Of a stretch of DNA of 13,381 bases, positions 1 to 6,598 are shown piece after piece. The stretch lies in assembly GCA_946187365.1 (NCBI GenBank), contig CAMHRD010000007.1, positions 1-13,381 of the forward strand, written 5' to 3'. The notes under the pieces are model-generated. The model made no database searches, had not been told where the DNA came from, and saw nothing but the letters and a program-made list of their open reading frames with translations. Every line of letters starts with the position of its first letter. The stretch's first letter is position 1. The stretch is from an uncultured Bacteroidales bacterium (GTDB taxonomy: Bacteria; Bacteroidota; Bacteroidia; Bacteroidales; UBA932). The position numbers were made by a program, and so were the translations under genes.

Positions 1-1243
1 CCTTTCCGTTTGCATATCTGTCATTGTTGTTATGCTGGTAGTTGATCATGAACTTAACGTTGTTGTAGATCCACCAGTTGAGTCCGATTGTGTAAGCCTC
101 TGCAGAACCTCCGTAGATGGTCTTGCTGTTGAGGTCACAATACTCGTAACGACCTGCAATCTCAAGGTCTCCCCATTTGCGGCCGTATCTTACCTTAGTG
201 TACTTGCCACCGTTAGCATCATAACGCTGTGAACCGCCGCAGAGAAGGTAGCTTGCCTGAATGTATCCACCGCCAAAGTTCTTAACTGCATGGTCTGCAG
301 CTGTCTTCTTAAAGTGAACATTATCACCAATCCAAGCCATCTCATAACGGAGTCCCTGCCAGTGACCAGCCAACTCAACTGTCCAGAGCCAGTTGTGGTC
401 AAAACCAGGAAGGTTGTCAGTATCAAGATATTTCTTACGGTTAATGCTTGTGGAGTTACGTGCGCTTGCGCGGTACATTCCCCAAGCACTTGGCTCTACG
501 CTTGTAAGAGCTCTGCGGTAAGATGCTGCAAAGCCAATGTGCAAGCTTGCGTCCTGCAACTTATAGAGAGGACGGAAAACAATCTTGGAAGTGATGGAGT
601 AACCTGCATCACGGCCGTAATCCTTGTTGTTATCTGCAACGTTTGTCCACTCCTCGCTGCCTGCAACTTCCTGAGAGAAAGCGCCAATGGAGCCCCAGAA
701 CCATTTGTTTGCATATTTTGCGTTGATTCCGAGGTGACGTGAAGGAGCCAAAGCAGAAGTAACCATAGGTCTCTCCATGAACATCAGGTAACGAGATGAT
801 GTGTTACGCTGCATAGAGAAGTTCTCCTTAAAGTTACCGGCCTGGAGTTCCAGATTCTTAACACCTGTGTAACGTACAATAGCGTCTTTAAGTTCAACAA
901 GACCGTTTGCAAGATCCATATCAAACTCTCCGTACCACTTGTTGGTTACCTGTGCCTTAACGGCGAAACGAGCACGGCGGATGCTTACTCCGTTGCCAAT
1001 CTGGTCGTAATCTTTGCTGTTCTTTCCAAAGAATACGGCTCCGTCAACTTGTGCACGTCCGTCAAACCAGAATTTGTAGCCACTCTTCTGTGACTCAAAC
1101 ACTGTAATACCGTCCTGAGCCTCAACATCCAGAACATCTGAATTTACTGCGACTCCGTACTGGTTGCGTTTTACGTTTTCCTGGGCAAATACCGCTCCGG
1201 CTGTGAGCAGTAAAGTAATTGCCAGCAATAATGTTTTTCGCAT
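1..1243 (-). CDS. OprO/OprP-like phosphate-selective porin, 3' end cut by window edge
   Basis: Outer-membrane beta-barrel porin of the phosphate-selective porin O/P type (PF07396-like); family members let phosphate or polyphosphate cross the outer membrane. The frame is open from an ATG at 1243 to the window edge, giving 414 residues with no stop. It begins with a signal peptide (MRKTLLLAITLLLTAGAVFA, cleavage before Q21). Alternating aromatic/polar strands rich in Tyr, Trp and Asn follow, for example FWFDGRAQVDGAVFF, WYGEFDMDLANG and GLNWWIYNNVKFMINYQHNN. The pattern of an early RRARF segment followed by EFDMDLANGLVELKDA is characteristic of this family. It is the last visible gene of an operon, starting 26 nt after the stop of the PiT-like/HTH gene. 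The pairing with DUF47 and PiT-like genes supports phosphate as substrate, but family members are not all phosphate-specific. The family call is firm; the substrate is inferred. Confidence 0.88.
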   Translation of the reverse strand, partial: MRKTLLLAITLLLTAGAVFAQENVKRNQYGVAVNSDVLDVEAQDGITVFESQKSGYKFWFDGRAQVDGAVFFGKNSKDYDQIGNGVSIRRARFAVKAQVTNKWYGEFDMDLANGLVELKDAIVRYTGVKNLELQAGNFKENFSMQRNTSSRYLMFMERPMVTSALAPSRHLGINAKYANKWFWGSIGAFSQEVAGSEEWTNVADNNKDYGRDAGYSITSKIVFRPLYKLQDASLHIGFAASYRRALTSVEPSAWGMYRASARNSTSINRKKYLDTDNLPGFDHNWLWTVELAGHWQGLRYEMAWIGDNVHFKKTAADHAVKNFGGGYIQASYLLCGGSQRYDANGGKYTKVRYGRKWGDLEIAGRYEYCDLNSKTIYGGSAEAYTIGLNWWIYNNVKFMINYQHNNNDRYANGK

Positions 1244-1269
1244 AGTAATTAATTGTTTGGTTAAGTGTA

Positions 1270-2877
1270 TTAAATTGATTTAATGAATGTTATCAGGTTA
1301 TCGCTGCGTCTCAGCCCCAACTTGGATCTAAGTCTGTAGCGGTTTATTTCTACGCTCTTTGGTGTAATGCTCATAAGTGAGGCAATGTATTTGCTTGAAA
1401 ATCCTTGTCTTAGAAGGGTTGCAAGTTTTCTCTCATTTTCCGTCAGATGAGGGAAGGCCTCCATTAGCCTCATATTAAAGTCTTTGTGAAGTTCCTCGCT
1501 GCGTGAGTAGAAGTCATTCATCTCTCTGGTGAAGTACATTCTATCGTGAAGAGACTTAAGCAACTCCTCTGTCCTTGCATCCTTCTCCGCTCCGTCCTTT
1601 GTTGAGCGCACCATCTTCAACTGGTCAAATACGCTCTCCATATAGTTCTTCTGCTCGCTTATTCCCATTGCAAAGTCTACCAACTCTTTGCGCTTGTTTT
1701 CCAGCTTATTGAGAAGATCTTTCTCCGTCATCTCCGCTCTTACTTCCAGTGCGGAGAGAGATTTCTGTGTTGAATAGTAGCGCTGCTGCTGAGAACGCAA
1801 TATCTGTTTGTTGAGATTGTTTTTATTCTGACGGCGAACAAAGAACATCACTCCGCCAACGGTGAGGAATATTCCTAAAACTATTACCGTTCCAAGTATC
1901 TCTCTGTCTAAAATCTTTCCGAGGCAGAAGGAGAGCAGAAGCGCCAAAATAGGTGAGAGATAGGTAGTTATAATGCCCTTAATTATCTCAGGCCCCTCTG
2001 TAAGCGTTCTCTTGCTGAATATGGATATGCCTGCAAGCGCTGCAATGAAGAGAGTTCCCGCAGGAAGCGGAGTTGCTCTCAGTCCAACGTACTGCGGAAG
2101 CGGTGAGGTGAAGAGAGCGAAGCAAACCAGAAGGCCCATCATCAGTGAGAGAATGGATTGAGGATTTGTATCCAACTCATAATCTGCAATATCCCACTTG
2201 TCTCTGTTGATGCTGCGTGCAACCAGCGGCATAAGAACTATAACGGCACCGCCTGCAATATATGGAGTAAGGTTGCCGTATTCAGATGGTAAATAGGTGA
2301 ATATCATTGAGTTGTTAAGACCTGCCATTGGAATCAGAAGCAGTGCAACTATTGTTGCAAGAGAGAGCATTCTGGCCTCCGTCTTTGCAAAGTGATGTTT
2401 TCCGCCTCTCTGCATAAGTGCAAAGAGCAGATAGAATGTGGCGGAGATAAAGGCACAGAATAAAGGAGCCGCAATCCAGGAGAGGATATACGGCATAGAT
2501 TCCTTAAATGTTATTGTATCTCCGTTTGCCAGTCCCAATCCCGCAATGGCTGCAATAAAGGCAAACGGAACCGCAACAAAGCGGCTCAGTTTCCACATAA
2601 TTGCTGCGGTTAGGGCGGTAGCCATTCCCACAGGGAGTATATTGGCAACAGATTTAGGGGAGAGAAGCCCCTCCGTCATCTGGGCAAAATAATCGGGATA
2701 GAAACAAGGGAAAACGATTGCTGCAATGAGTAAAAACGGTGCAACTACTCTTATAAGTATCCTCTCTCCGGCTCCTGAAGCCAGCACGCTGCCTCCTATA
2801 TAAGGATAGTCCATCAGCATTAGGGCTGAGGCGGCAAGCAGTAAAGAGATGATTATATATAAGAGGGTGATGTCCAT
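1270..2877 (-). CDS. Degenerate PiT-like membrane protein fused to a coiled coil and LuxR-type HTH; candidate phosphate sensor-regulator
   Basis: A 535-residue protein with three parts. Residues 1-350 form about 10-11 hydrophobic segments. Residues 75-155 resemble the inorganic phosphate transporter (PiT, PF01384) core: W95, a vPfafiaAiaGlGLAnG stretch near 103-119, and SWIAAPLFCAFIS at 133-145, matching the family's PvStTHsivGa..G.Gla and SWi.sPll..lis pattern. The family's GANDVANA signature is unrecognisable (LMDYPYIGG, 21-29) and PVSTTH is replaced by PFAFIA, so transport activity is doubtful. Residues 350-470 are charged and probably coiled coil. Residues 476-535 are a LuxR/GerE-type HTH (LTENERKLATLLRQGFSSKYIASL, then SVEINRYRLRSKLGL) of the kind found at the C-terminus of Bacteroidota sensors. 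The start ATG overlaps the upstream DUF47 stop by one base, indicating translational coupling. I infer a membrane-bound one-component regulator. It could instead be a divergent transporter with a regulatory tail. The HTH is certain, the PiT relationship likely, the sensing role a hypothesis. Confidence 0.72.
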   Translation of the reverse strand: MDITLLYIIISLLLAASALMLMDYPYIGGSVLASGAGERILIRVVAPFLLIAAIVFPCFYPDYFAQMTEGLLSPKSVANILPVGMATALTAAIMWKLSRFVAVPFAFIAAIAGLGLANGDTITFKESMPYILSWIAAPLFCAFISATFYLLFALMQRGGKHHFAKTEARMLSLATIVALLLIPMAGLNNSMIFTYLPSEYGNLTPYIAGGAVIVLMPLVARSINRDKWDIADYELDTNPQSILSLMMGLLVCFALFTSPLPQYVGLRATPLPAGTLFIAALAGISIFSKRTLTEGPEIIKGIITTYLSPILALLLSFCLGKILDREILGTVIVLGIFLTVGGVMFFVRRQNKNNLNKQILRSQQQRYYSTQKSLSALEVRAEMTEKDLLNKLENKRKELVDFAMGISEQKNYMESVFDQLKMVRSTKDGAEKDARTEELLKSLHDRMYFTREMNDFYSRSEELHKDFNMRLMEAFPHLTENERKLATLLRQGFSSKYIASLMSITPKSVEINRYRLRSKLGLRRSDNLITFIKSI

Positions 2878-3536
2878 TAAAGAGCTCTTTTTATGGTCAT
2901 TACAGAGAGTTGCTCAGCCACCTTAACAGCAGCTTTTGCCAAATCTTCAATGTGGAGTGCAAAGTAACGCAGGTGGAACTTCTCACTGAGTTTGAGGTTG
3001 TCCATATTGTGGAATACCGTTCGCTTAATAGACTGACTCAGCCTAACGGCCTCTTTCTCATAGAAATAGACCTGAGCAATGGTTTCAGATACGCTCTTTG
3101 GGGAGGTGAAGTAGGCCTTGGTTGCAGGAATGGTGTTCTCTGCTGCCATTGCTGCCAACTCGCTGAGTTTCACAAACTCACGCTTAAGTTCGTTAGGAAT
3201 TCTAGGAGATTCAATCTCAAACTGGATAAGGTCTGTGCTGATAATCACAAAGATATGGTCCAGTCTCTCAAGCAGACGCATTATGTCTCCTCTGGAACGG
3301 ATAAGGTAGCCTCTGGAATAGAGCATGTTCTCTATCTCTCTGGTCTTTGTTGCGGCATCGCTCTCCAGAGTTGCCATCTTGCCTAAATTCTCCGTAAAAC
3401 TCTCCTGATCTCCATACAGGTAGTTCTTTACACCCTCTTTAAATACCATTAAAGCAGCGTCTACGGTCTCCAGCAAGCCGCCTACAGACTTTTCAAGCCT
3501 ATCTGATTTCCTGGAAAAAATTTCATTTAACCCCAT
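2877..3536 (-). CDS. DUF47 / PhoU-like Pit-accessory protein
   Basis: A 219-residue, soluble, almost entirely helical protein of the DUF47 family (PF01865, TIGR00153), related to PhoU. Visible landmarks are an N-terminal FSRKSDRLEKSVGGLLETVDAA, a central segment around residues 70-120 with DAATKTREIENMLYSRGY and RGDIMRLLERLDHI, and a C-terminal helix with HLRYFALHIEDLAKAAVKVAEQLS. Length and order fit the family's usual length of a little over 200 residues. DUF47 genes are commonly next to PiT permease genes and are thought to modulate them. Here the TAA stop shares a base with the start codon of the PiT-like/HTH gene, so the two products are probably made together. It is the first gene of the operon. 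The start ATG at 3536 is the only good one near the beginning of homology and lies about 28 nt downstream of a TATATTTG promoter element. Its likely job is to couple phosphate status to the PiT-like partner; that role is inferred. Confidence 0.87.
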   Translation of the reverse strand: MGLNEIFSRKSDRLEKSVGGLLETVDAALMVFKEGVKNYLYGDQESFTENLGKMATLESDAATKTREIENMLYSRGYLIRSRGDIMRLLERLDHIFVIISTDLIQFEIESPRIPNELKREFVKLSELAAMAAENTIPATKAYFTSPKSVSETIAQVYFYEKEAVRLSQSIKRTVFHNMDNLKLSEKFHLRYFALHIEDLAKAAVKVAEQLSVMTIKRAL

Positions 3537-3564
3537 GGCGTAACTCTACATTAATAATTGCACA

Positions 3565-3572
3565 CAAATATA
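3565..3572 (-). promoter_or_regulatory. Bacteroidota-type -7 element of the phosphate operon
   Basis: TATATTTG on the minus strand matches the Bacteroidota -7 consensus TAnnTTTG. It lies 28 nt upstream of the DUF47 start, so transcription would begin near 3557-3560. A clear -33 TTG is missing; the place where it would be reads AGTTTAA and abuts a palindrome. That is consistent with an activator-dependent promoter, but is not proof of one. Confidence 0.6.
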
Positions 3573-3589
3573 CAATAATAGAGTGTACC

Positions 3590-3611
3590 TTAAACTACAT
3601 GTAGAGTTTAA
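3590..3611. promoter_or_regulatory. Palindromic putative operator upstream of the phosphate operon
   Basis: A perfect 10-bp palindrome CTACATGTAG (3595-3604) sits inside a longer inverted repeat with arms TTAAACT (3590-3596) and AGTTTAA (3605-3611). Its centre lies about 31 nt upstream of the centre of the -7 box, near -40 of the predicted transcript, a usual place for an activator. LuxR/NarL-type regulators commonly bind inverted repeats of about this size, so the HTH protein of this operon is a candidate ligand. No function is demonstrated. Confidence 0.45.
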
Positions 3612-3641
3612 ATATGTGAATATACGCCACCCAAAGCGGAT

Positions 3642-3685
3642 TTATAGAGGTTTTGTAGAGTGTTTGTAGAGTTTTTTGAGAGGTT
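3642..3685. repeat. Four contiguous 11-bp direct repeats, Pho-box-like, upstream of the phosphate operon
   Basis: Four back-to-back 11-mers on the plus strand: TTATAGAGGTT (3642-3652), TTGTAGAGTGT (3653-3663), TTGTAGAGTTT (3664-3674) and TTTGAGAGGTT (3675-3685). Each differs from TTGTAGAGGTT at one or two positions. In the direction of transcription the unit reads AACCTCTACAA. Further same-orientation copies lie closer to the promoter at 3599-3609 (ATGTAGAGTTT) and 3576-3586 (TAATAGAGTGT). The 11-bp period is one helical turn and is the spacing of PhoB and PhoP half-sites in other phyla. The array begins 8 bases beyond the stop codon of the SGNH gene, so it is intergenic rather than coding. 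Regulator identity is unknown. Confidence 0.6.
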
Positions 3686-3693
3686 TTAACGGG

Positions 3694-4863
3694 CTATTTA
3701 AGGTGTTTCAAAAGTCTATTTGAGAAGTTTGTGGTGCCAAGGTCCGTCATGTGGTTGCCGTCTACGGTATCTTCATTGTTAATACCCTTCTTCTTTGATA
3801 CGTCTATAAAGTGCAGATTCTTAAGCGGTCCCGTCTTCACACGCTCTCCGGTTACAGGATCTGTGTATTCTGCTCCCTTGGTTTTCAGACGTTTATAGAT
3901 ATCTTTAATAAGTTTGTTCTCTTTAACCATATCATCATTGTTACCCGGAAGGATAAACTGCTGAGGATATTCAAAGTTGTTTACAAGGTATACGGGAACG
4001 TTTGGATTGGCCGCTGCAATAGTTCCAATAAAGTAGTCTGAAGAGTCTCTGGTGGTGTTGTAGGTACAGTTTGGAAGGCAGTCCAGCACGTATGCGCTTG
4101 CCGGAATAGTCTTAATCCAGTCTGCCATATTGCCGTCCATTCTGCCGTTTCCGGAGAAGCCCAGATTGATGGTCTCCTTTCCCAGTTTTCTCTCAATTAT
4201 TGCAGGGTATGCCATGCCCGGACGGGAGACGCAACCGCCTTGTGTTATGGATGTTCCGTAGAAGAGGATTGGCAGTCCGTTGTTTCCAGGAAGCAGTTCT
4301 CCCTGCGGAGGAAATATGGTTGCAGCGGAATCTATTCCAATCTCCATCTTCTCAACTCCATCATAGAGAGGCAGATAGATCATATACTCCTTCTTTCCGC
4401 CATACATCTTTCTCACAAAGACATTTGCAGAGTTCTTGCCGTTAGGGAAGGCTGTTCCGGCAAACTTCCACTCCTTCTTCTTAGGGTTGTTGAGTACATA
4501 GAGATCCATTCCCTTAATGCCTGTATATGCCATGTGGCTCATTCCAAAGTTATATGTAAGGGTCCAGCGGGCTCCAATACAGGTAGCATCCGTGGAGAAT
4601 CTGACGGCAATTCCCGCTCCGTCACATCCCAGCTCCCAGAGCTCCTTTCTTACAACGCCCTTAAGTCTGTTAGGTATTCTGTAGTAGTAGCAGCTGTCTG
4701 CACTCGGTTTCTCTCCCTGGCCAATCATTACCGCATCTCCGCTCTCTATAAGTTCCTGTACATTGTAAAATTTAAGCTCGGAAACCTTTTGTCCCCAAAC
4801 AGTTACACTTACCAACGCAGCCACTGCCAGCAGTCCAATTTTAAAGAATGACATCCTTTTCAT
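3694..4863 (-). CDS. Secreted SGNH/GDSL hydrolase with GxDLY N-terminal domain
   Basis: A 389-residue exported esterase-type protein. It starts with a signal peptide (MKRMSFFKIGLLAVAALVSV, cleavage likely after G24). An N-terminal beta-rich domain follows that contains the GxDLY motif (G118-Y122, here GMDLY). The C-terminal SGNH hydrolase domain has the nucleophile block FYGTSITQGG (Ser205), a GFSGNGRMDG block around 235-244 and the catalytic DGNH pair (Asp368, His371). This is the two-domain arrangement of GxDLY/Lipase_GDSL_3 proteins, common in Bacteroidota and often linked to removing acyl groups from polysaccharides; the true substrate is unknown. I chose the ATG at 4863 because it gives a clean signal peptide and lies 10 nt after the miaA stop. 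Upstream in-frame starts would overlap miaA and add a non-leader extension. It is probably co-transcribed with miaA. Confidence 0.87.
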   Translation of the reverse strand: MKRMSFFKIGLLAVAALVSVTVWGQKVSELKFYNVQELIESGDAVMIGQGEKPSADSCYYYRIPNRLKGVVRKELWELGCDGAGIAVRFSTDATCIGARWTLTYNFGMSHMAYTGIKGMDLYVLNNPKKKEWKFAGTAFPNGKNSANVFVRKMYGGKKEYMIYLPLYDGVEKMEIGIDSAATIFPPQGELLPGNNGLPILFYGTSITQGGCVSRPGMAYPAIIERKLGKETINLGFSGNGRMDGNMADWIKTIPASAYVLDCLPNCTYNTTRDSSDYFIGTIAAANPNVPVYLVNNFEYPQQFILPGNNDDMVKENKLIKDIYKRLKTKGAEYTDPVTGERVKTGPLKNLHFIDVSKKKGINNEDTVDGNHMTDLGTTNFSNRLLKHLK

Positions 4864-4873
4864 ATTTATTATT

Positions 4874-5848
4874 TTACTTTCTTTCATCATTATTGACTGC
4901 GGAGGGCAGCCACTCAATCTCAATGCCCCGCCTCTCCATACCTCGCAGCCAGGTCATCTGCCTCTTGGCAAACTGGTGTATGGCAATGGCCAGATGTTCC
5001 TTCATGTAGTCATAACTTATCTCCCCGGTCAGGTACTGGGTGATGAACTTGTACTCCAGCCCGTAGTAGATCAAATCCTCTGCCTTAATACCTCTCTCCA
5101 GCAGGGCCCTTACCTCCTCAACCATCCCTTCACAGAGCCTTGCCTCCAGCCTTGCATCTATTCTTTTGTTACGTATTTCCCTGTCCGGAGCCAGGGCCAG
5201 GTATTTTATCCTCTTTGGAGCAATCTTCTCATACTCTGCATCTTCCATTGTCCGCCCCCCATTGTCCGCCCCCTGGGAGAGTTCAATCTCAATGGCACGG
5301 ATAACCCTCTTCTTTGTATCAAAGTCCGTATTGTTGTGGGGTTCGCTTCCGTGTTCCTTTTTGAGGACGGTGAGCATATCAATCAACTCCTCCATACTCT
5401 TTTGCTCCAACTTTTGCCTCAACTCCGTATCCGGAGCCACCTCCCTAAGAGCGTAATCTTTGCAGACCGCCTCAATGTAGAGTCCGCTCCCTCCGCAAAG
5501 GATAGGGAATACATTCCTCCCCCTCAGATTTTTATAAACTTCCTGGAAATCTTTTTTATAACGGAATAGGTCATACTTCTCTCCCGCCTCCGCTATATCT
5601 ATCAGATGGTAAGGTACTTCTGCATACTCTGTAAAATCCTTTCCGGTGCCTATAGTCATGTTGCGATATACCTGGCGTGAGTCTGCAGAGATAATCTCAC
5701 AACCTTTGTATGGTAGCAAACCCTCTTTGCAACAGCGGTTTACCTCTCTTGCCACAGAGACTGCAAAGGCGGTCTTTCCGCTTGCGGTGGGCCCCATAAT
5801 TACAAGCATATCACCTCTGCACCAATCTATGTTAAAGAGAGTTTTCAT
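4874..5848 (-). CDS. miaA: tRNA dimethylallyltransferase
   Basis: MiaA transfers a dimethylallyl group to N6 of A37 in tRNAs that read UNN codons, in the cytoplasm. The 324-residue protein shows the P-loop GPTASGKT (19-26), the SADSRQVY block (54-61) with its conserved Asp, YHLIDI, GGSGLYIEA, and the C-terminal FAKRQMTWLRGM signature. All expected motifs are present. The start is the ATG at 5848; a TTG two codons upstream is also in frame but less likely. Some Bacteroidota carry two MiaA paralogues, so this need not be the only copy in the genome. A 14-bp tandem duplication inside the gene (5245-5272) adds a Gly-rich GADNGGRTM segment in a normally variable region. miaA is divergent from smpB, separated by 55 nt, and is followed closely by the SGNH hydrolase gene. 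Confidence 0.96.
   Translation of the reverse strand: MKTLFNIDWCRGDMLVIMGPTASGKTAFAVSVAREVNRCCKEGLLPYKGCEIISADSRQVYRNMTIGTGKDFTEYAEVPYHLIDIAEAGEKYDLFRYKKDFQEVYKNLRGRNVFPILCGGSGLYIEAVCKDYALREVAPDTELRQKLEQKSMEELIDMLTVLKKEHGSEPHNNTDFDTKKRVIRAIEIELSQGADNGGRTMEDAEYEKIAPKRIKYLALAPDREIRNKRIDARLEARLCEGMVEEVRALLERGIKAEDLIYYGLEYKFITQYLTGEISYDYMKEHLAIAIHQFAKRQMTWLRGMERRGIEIEWLPSAVNNDERK
5245..5272. repeat. 14-bp perfect tandem duplication inside miaA
   Basis: The 14-mer CCATTGTCCGCCCC occurs twice in direct succession (5245-5258 and 5259-5272). Because 14 is not a multiple of three, the two copies are read in different frames of miaA, giving GADN from one and GRTM from the other. The GC content of the unit is much higher than its surroundings. 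It looks like a recent slippage duplication in which the gene stayed open. Confidence 0.85.
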
Positions 5849-5888
5849 GCGCAAATGAATCTAAGAACAAACTTAATGAAATAATCTA

Positions 5889-5896
5889 TATTTTTG
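5889..5896 (+). promoter_or_regulatory. Putative -7 promoter element of smpB
   Basis: TATTTTTG matches TAnnTTTG and ends 7 nt before the smpB start codon. The transcript would therefore have little or no leader. No good -33 TTG is seen at the usual distance, so this is a moderate call. No equally good element is visible for the divergent miaA gene in the same short spacer. Confidence 0.45.
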
Positions 5897-5903
5897 CAGG
5901 CGT

Positions 5904-6362
5904 ATGAAAAAGAGTACCGCTAAAATAGATATCCGTAACCGCCGTGCAGGGTTTGACTATGAGTTTCTGGAGAACTACACGGCAGGGGTGGTGCTTGCCG
6001 GAACGGAGATAAAGTCTATCCGTGCGGGTAAGGCCTCTCTTGCAGATACCTATTGCTATTTCAACCGTGGAGAACTCTACGTAAGAAATATGCATGTGGC
6101 AGAGTACTTCTGGGCCTCCTTCAACCGCAAAGACCCAAAGAGAGACCGCAAACTTCTTCTCAACCGCAAGGAGCTCAATAAGCTGGAGCGTGCCGTAAAG
6201 GAGAAGGGTCTCACCATAGTTCCAACCCGCCTCTTTATATCTGAAAACGGCTATGCCAAACTCAACATTGCCCTTGCCAAGGGAAAGAAGGAGTATGACA
6301 AGCGTGAATCTATAAAGGATAAAGACCGCCGTCGTGCAGAGCAGCGCGGAGATGACTACTAA
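5904..6362 (+). CDS. smpB: SsrA-binding protein (trans-translation)
   Basis: SmpB binds tmRNA and delivers it to ribosomes stalled on broken messages. The 152-residue product has the family's N-terminal block with NRRAGFDYEFLENYTAGVVL, then GTEIKSIRAGKASLADTYC, the HVAEYF block, the RKLLLNRKEL segment with its KEKGLTIVPTRLF follow-up, and a basic C-terminal tail (KGKKEYDKRESIKDKDRRR) that enters the ribosomal mRNA channel. Length is normal. It is transcribed alone on the plus strand, and its stop codon overlaps by 4 bases the stop codon of the convergent LuxR-type gene. No tmRNA gene was recognised in the window. Confidence 0.97.
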   Translation: MKKSTAKIDIRNRRAGFDYEFLENYTAGVVLAGTEIKSIRAGKASLADTYCYFNRGELYVRNMHVAEYFWASFNRKDPKRDRKLLLNRKELNKLERAVKEKGLTIVPTRLFISENGYAKLNIALAKGKKEYDKRESIKDKDRRRAEQRGDDY

Positions 6363-6598
6363 AGAAGGTCTTTAATATCTGCCAGTTTGTTAATGATTAC
6401 ATAGACCGTCAATCCTGCAATGGAGTTGATGCCTGTCTTGTGTGAGATGTTCTTACGGTGTGTGATGACGGTGTGGATGGAGATATTGAGGCGGTCTGCT
6501 ATCTCCTTGTTGGTTAGCCCTTTGGCCACTTCCACAAGAACCTCCTTCTCTCTCTCAGAGAGGGTTTCATTCTCCGTTGTCCGCTCAAACTCATTCAT
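6359..6598 (-). CDS. Short LuxR/NarL-type HTH regulator without a receiver domain
   Basis: A 79-residue protein that is essentially only a DNA-binding domain of the LuxR/NarL type. LSEREKEVLVEVAKGLTNKEIADRLNIS forms the first helices and HTVITHRKNISHKTGI the recognition region, followed by SIAGLTVYVIINKL. In Bacteroidota this domain usually sits at the end of regulators of about 200 residues. Here there is no room for a receiver or sensor because the upstream frame belongs to the hemerythrin-like gene. The ATG at 6598 overlaps the TGA stop of the ancestral hemerythrin frame (TGATG), suggesting translational coupling. An in-frame GTG one codon upstream is an alternative start. It is the last gene of the gcvP operon. 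Target genes are unknown; the cognate signal is plausibly supplied by the neighbouring di-iron protein. Confidence 0.82.
   Translation of the reverse strand: MNEFERTTENETLSEREKEVLVEVAKGLTNKEIADRLNISIHTVITHRKNISHKTGINSIAGLTVYVIINKLADIKDLL

Noticed and set aside
290..742. Plus-strand open frame of 150 codons opposite the porin
   Set aside because: It lies wholly within the minus-strand porin frame, which has a signal peptide and family motifs; the plus-strand translation is Cys/Val-rich with no recognisable domain.
3642..3685. CRISPR-like or minisatellite interpretation of the 11-bp repeats
   Set aside because: Units are too short and contiguous, with no spacers; location before a phosphate operon and the helical period fit a regulator array better.
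6359..6362. Four-base overlap of the convergent smpB and HTH gene stop codons as a regulatory device
   Set aside because: Such small tail-to-tail overlaps are common in compact genomes, and no hairpin terminator or other structure is visible there.
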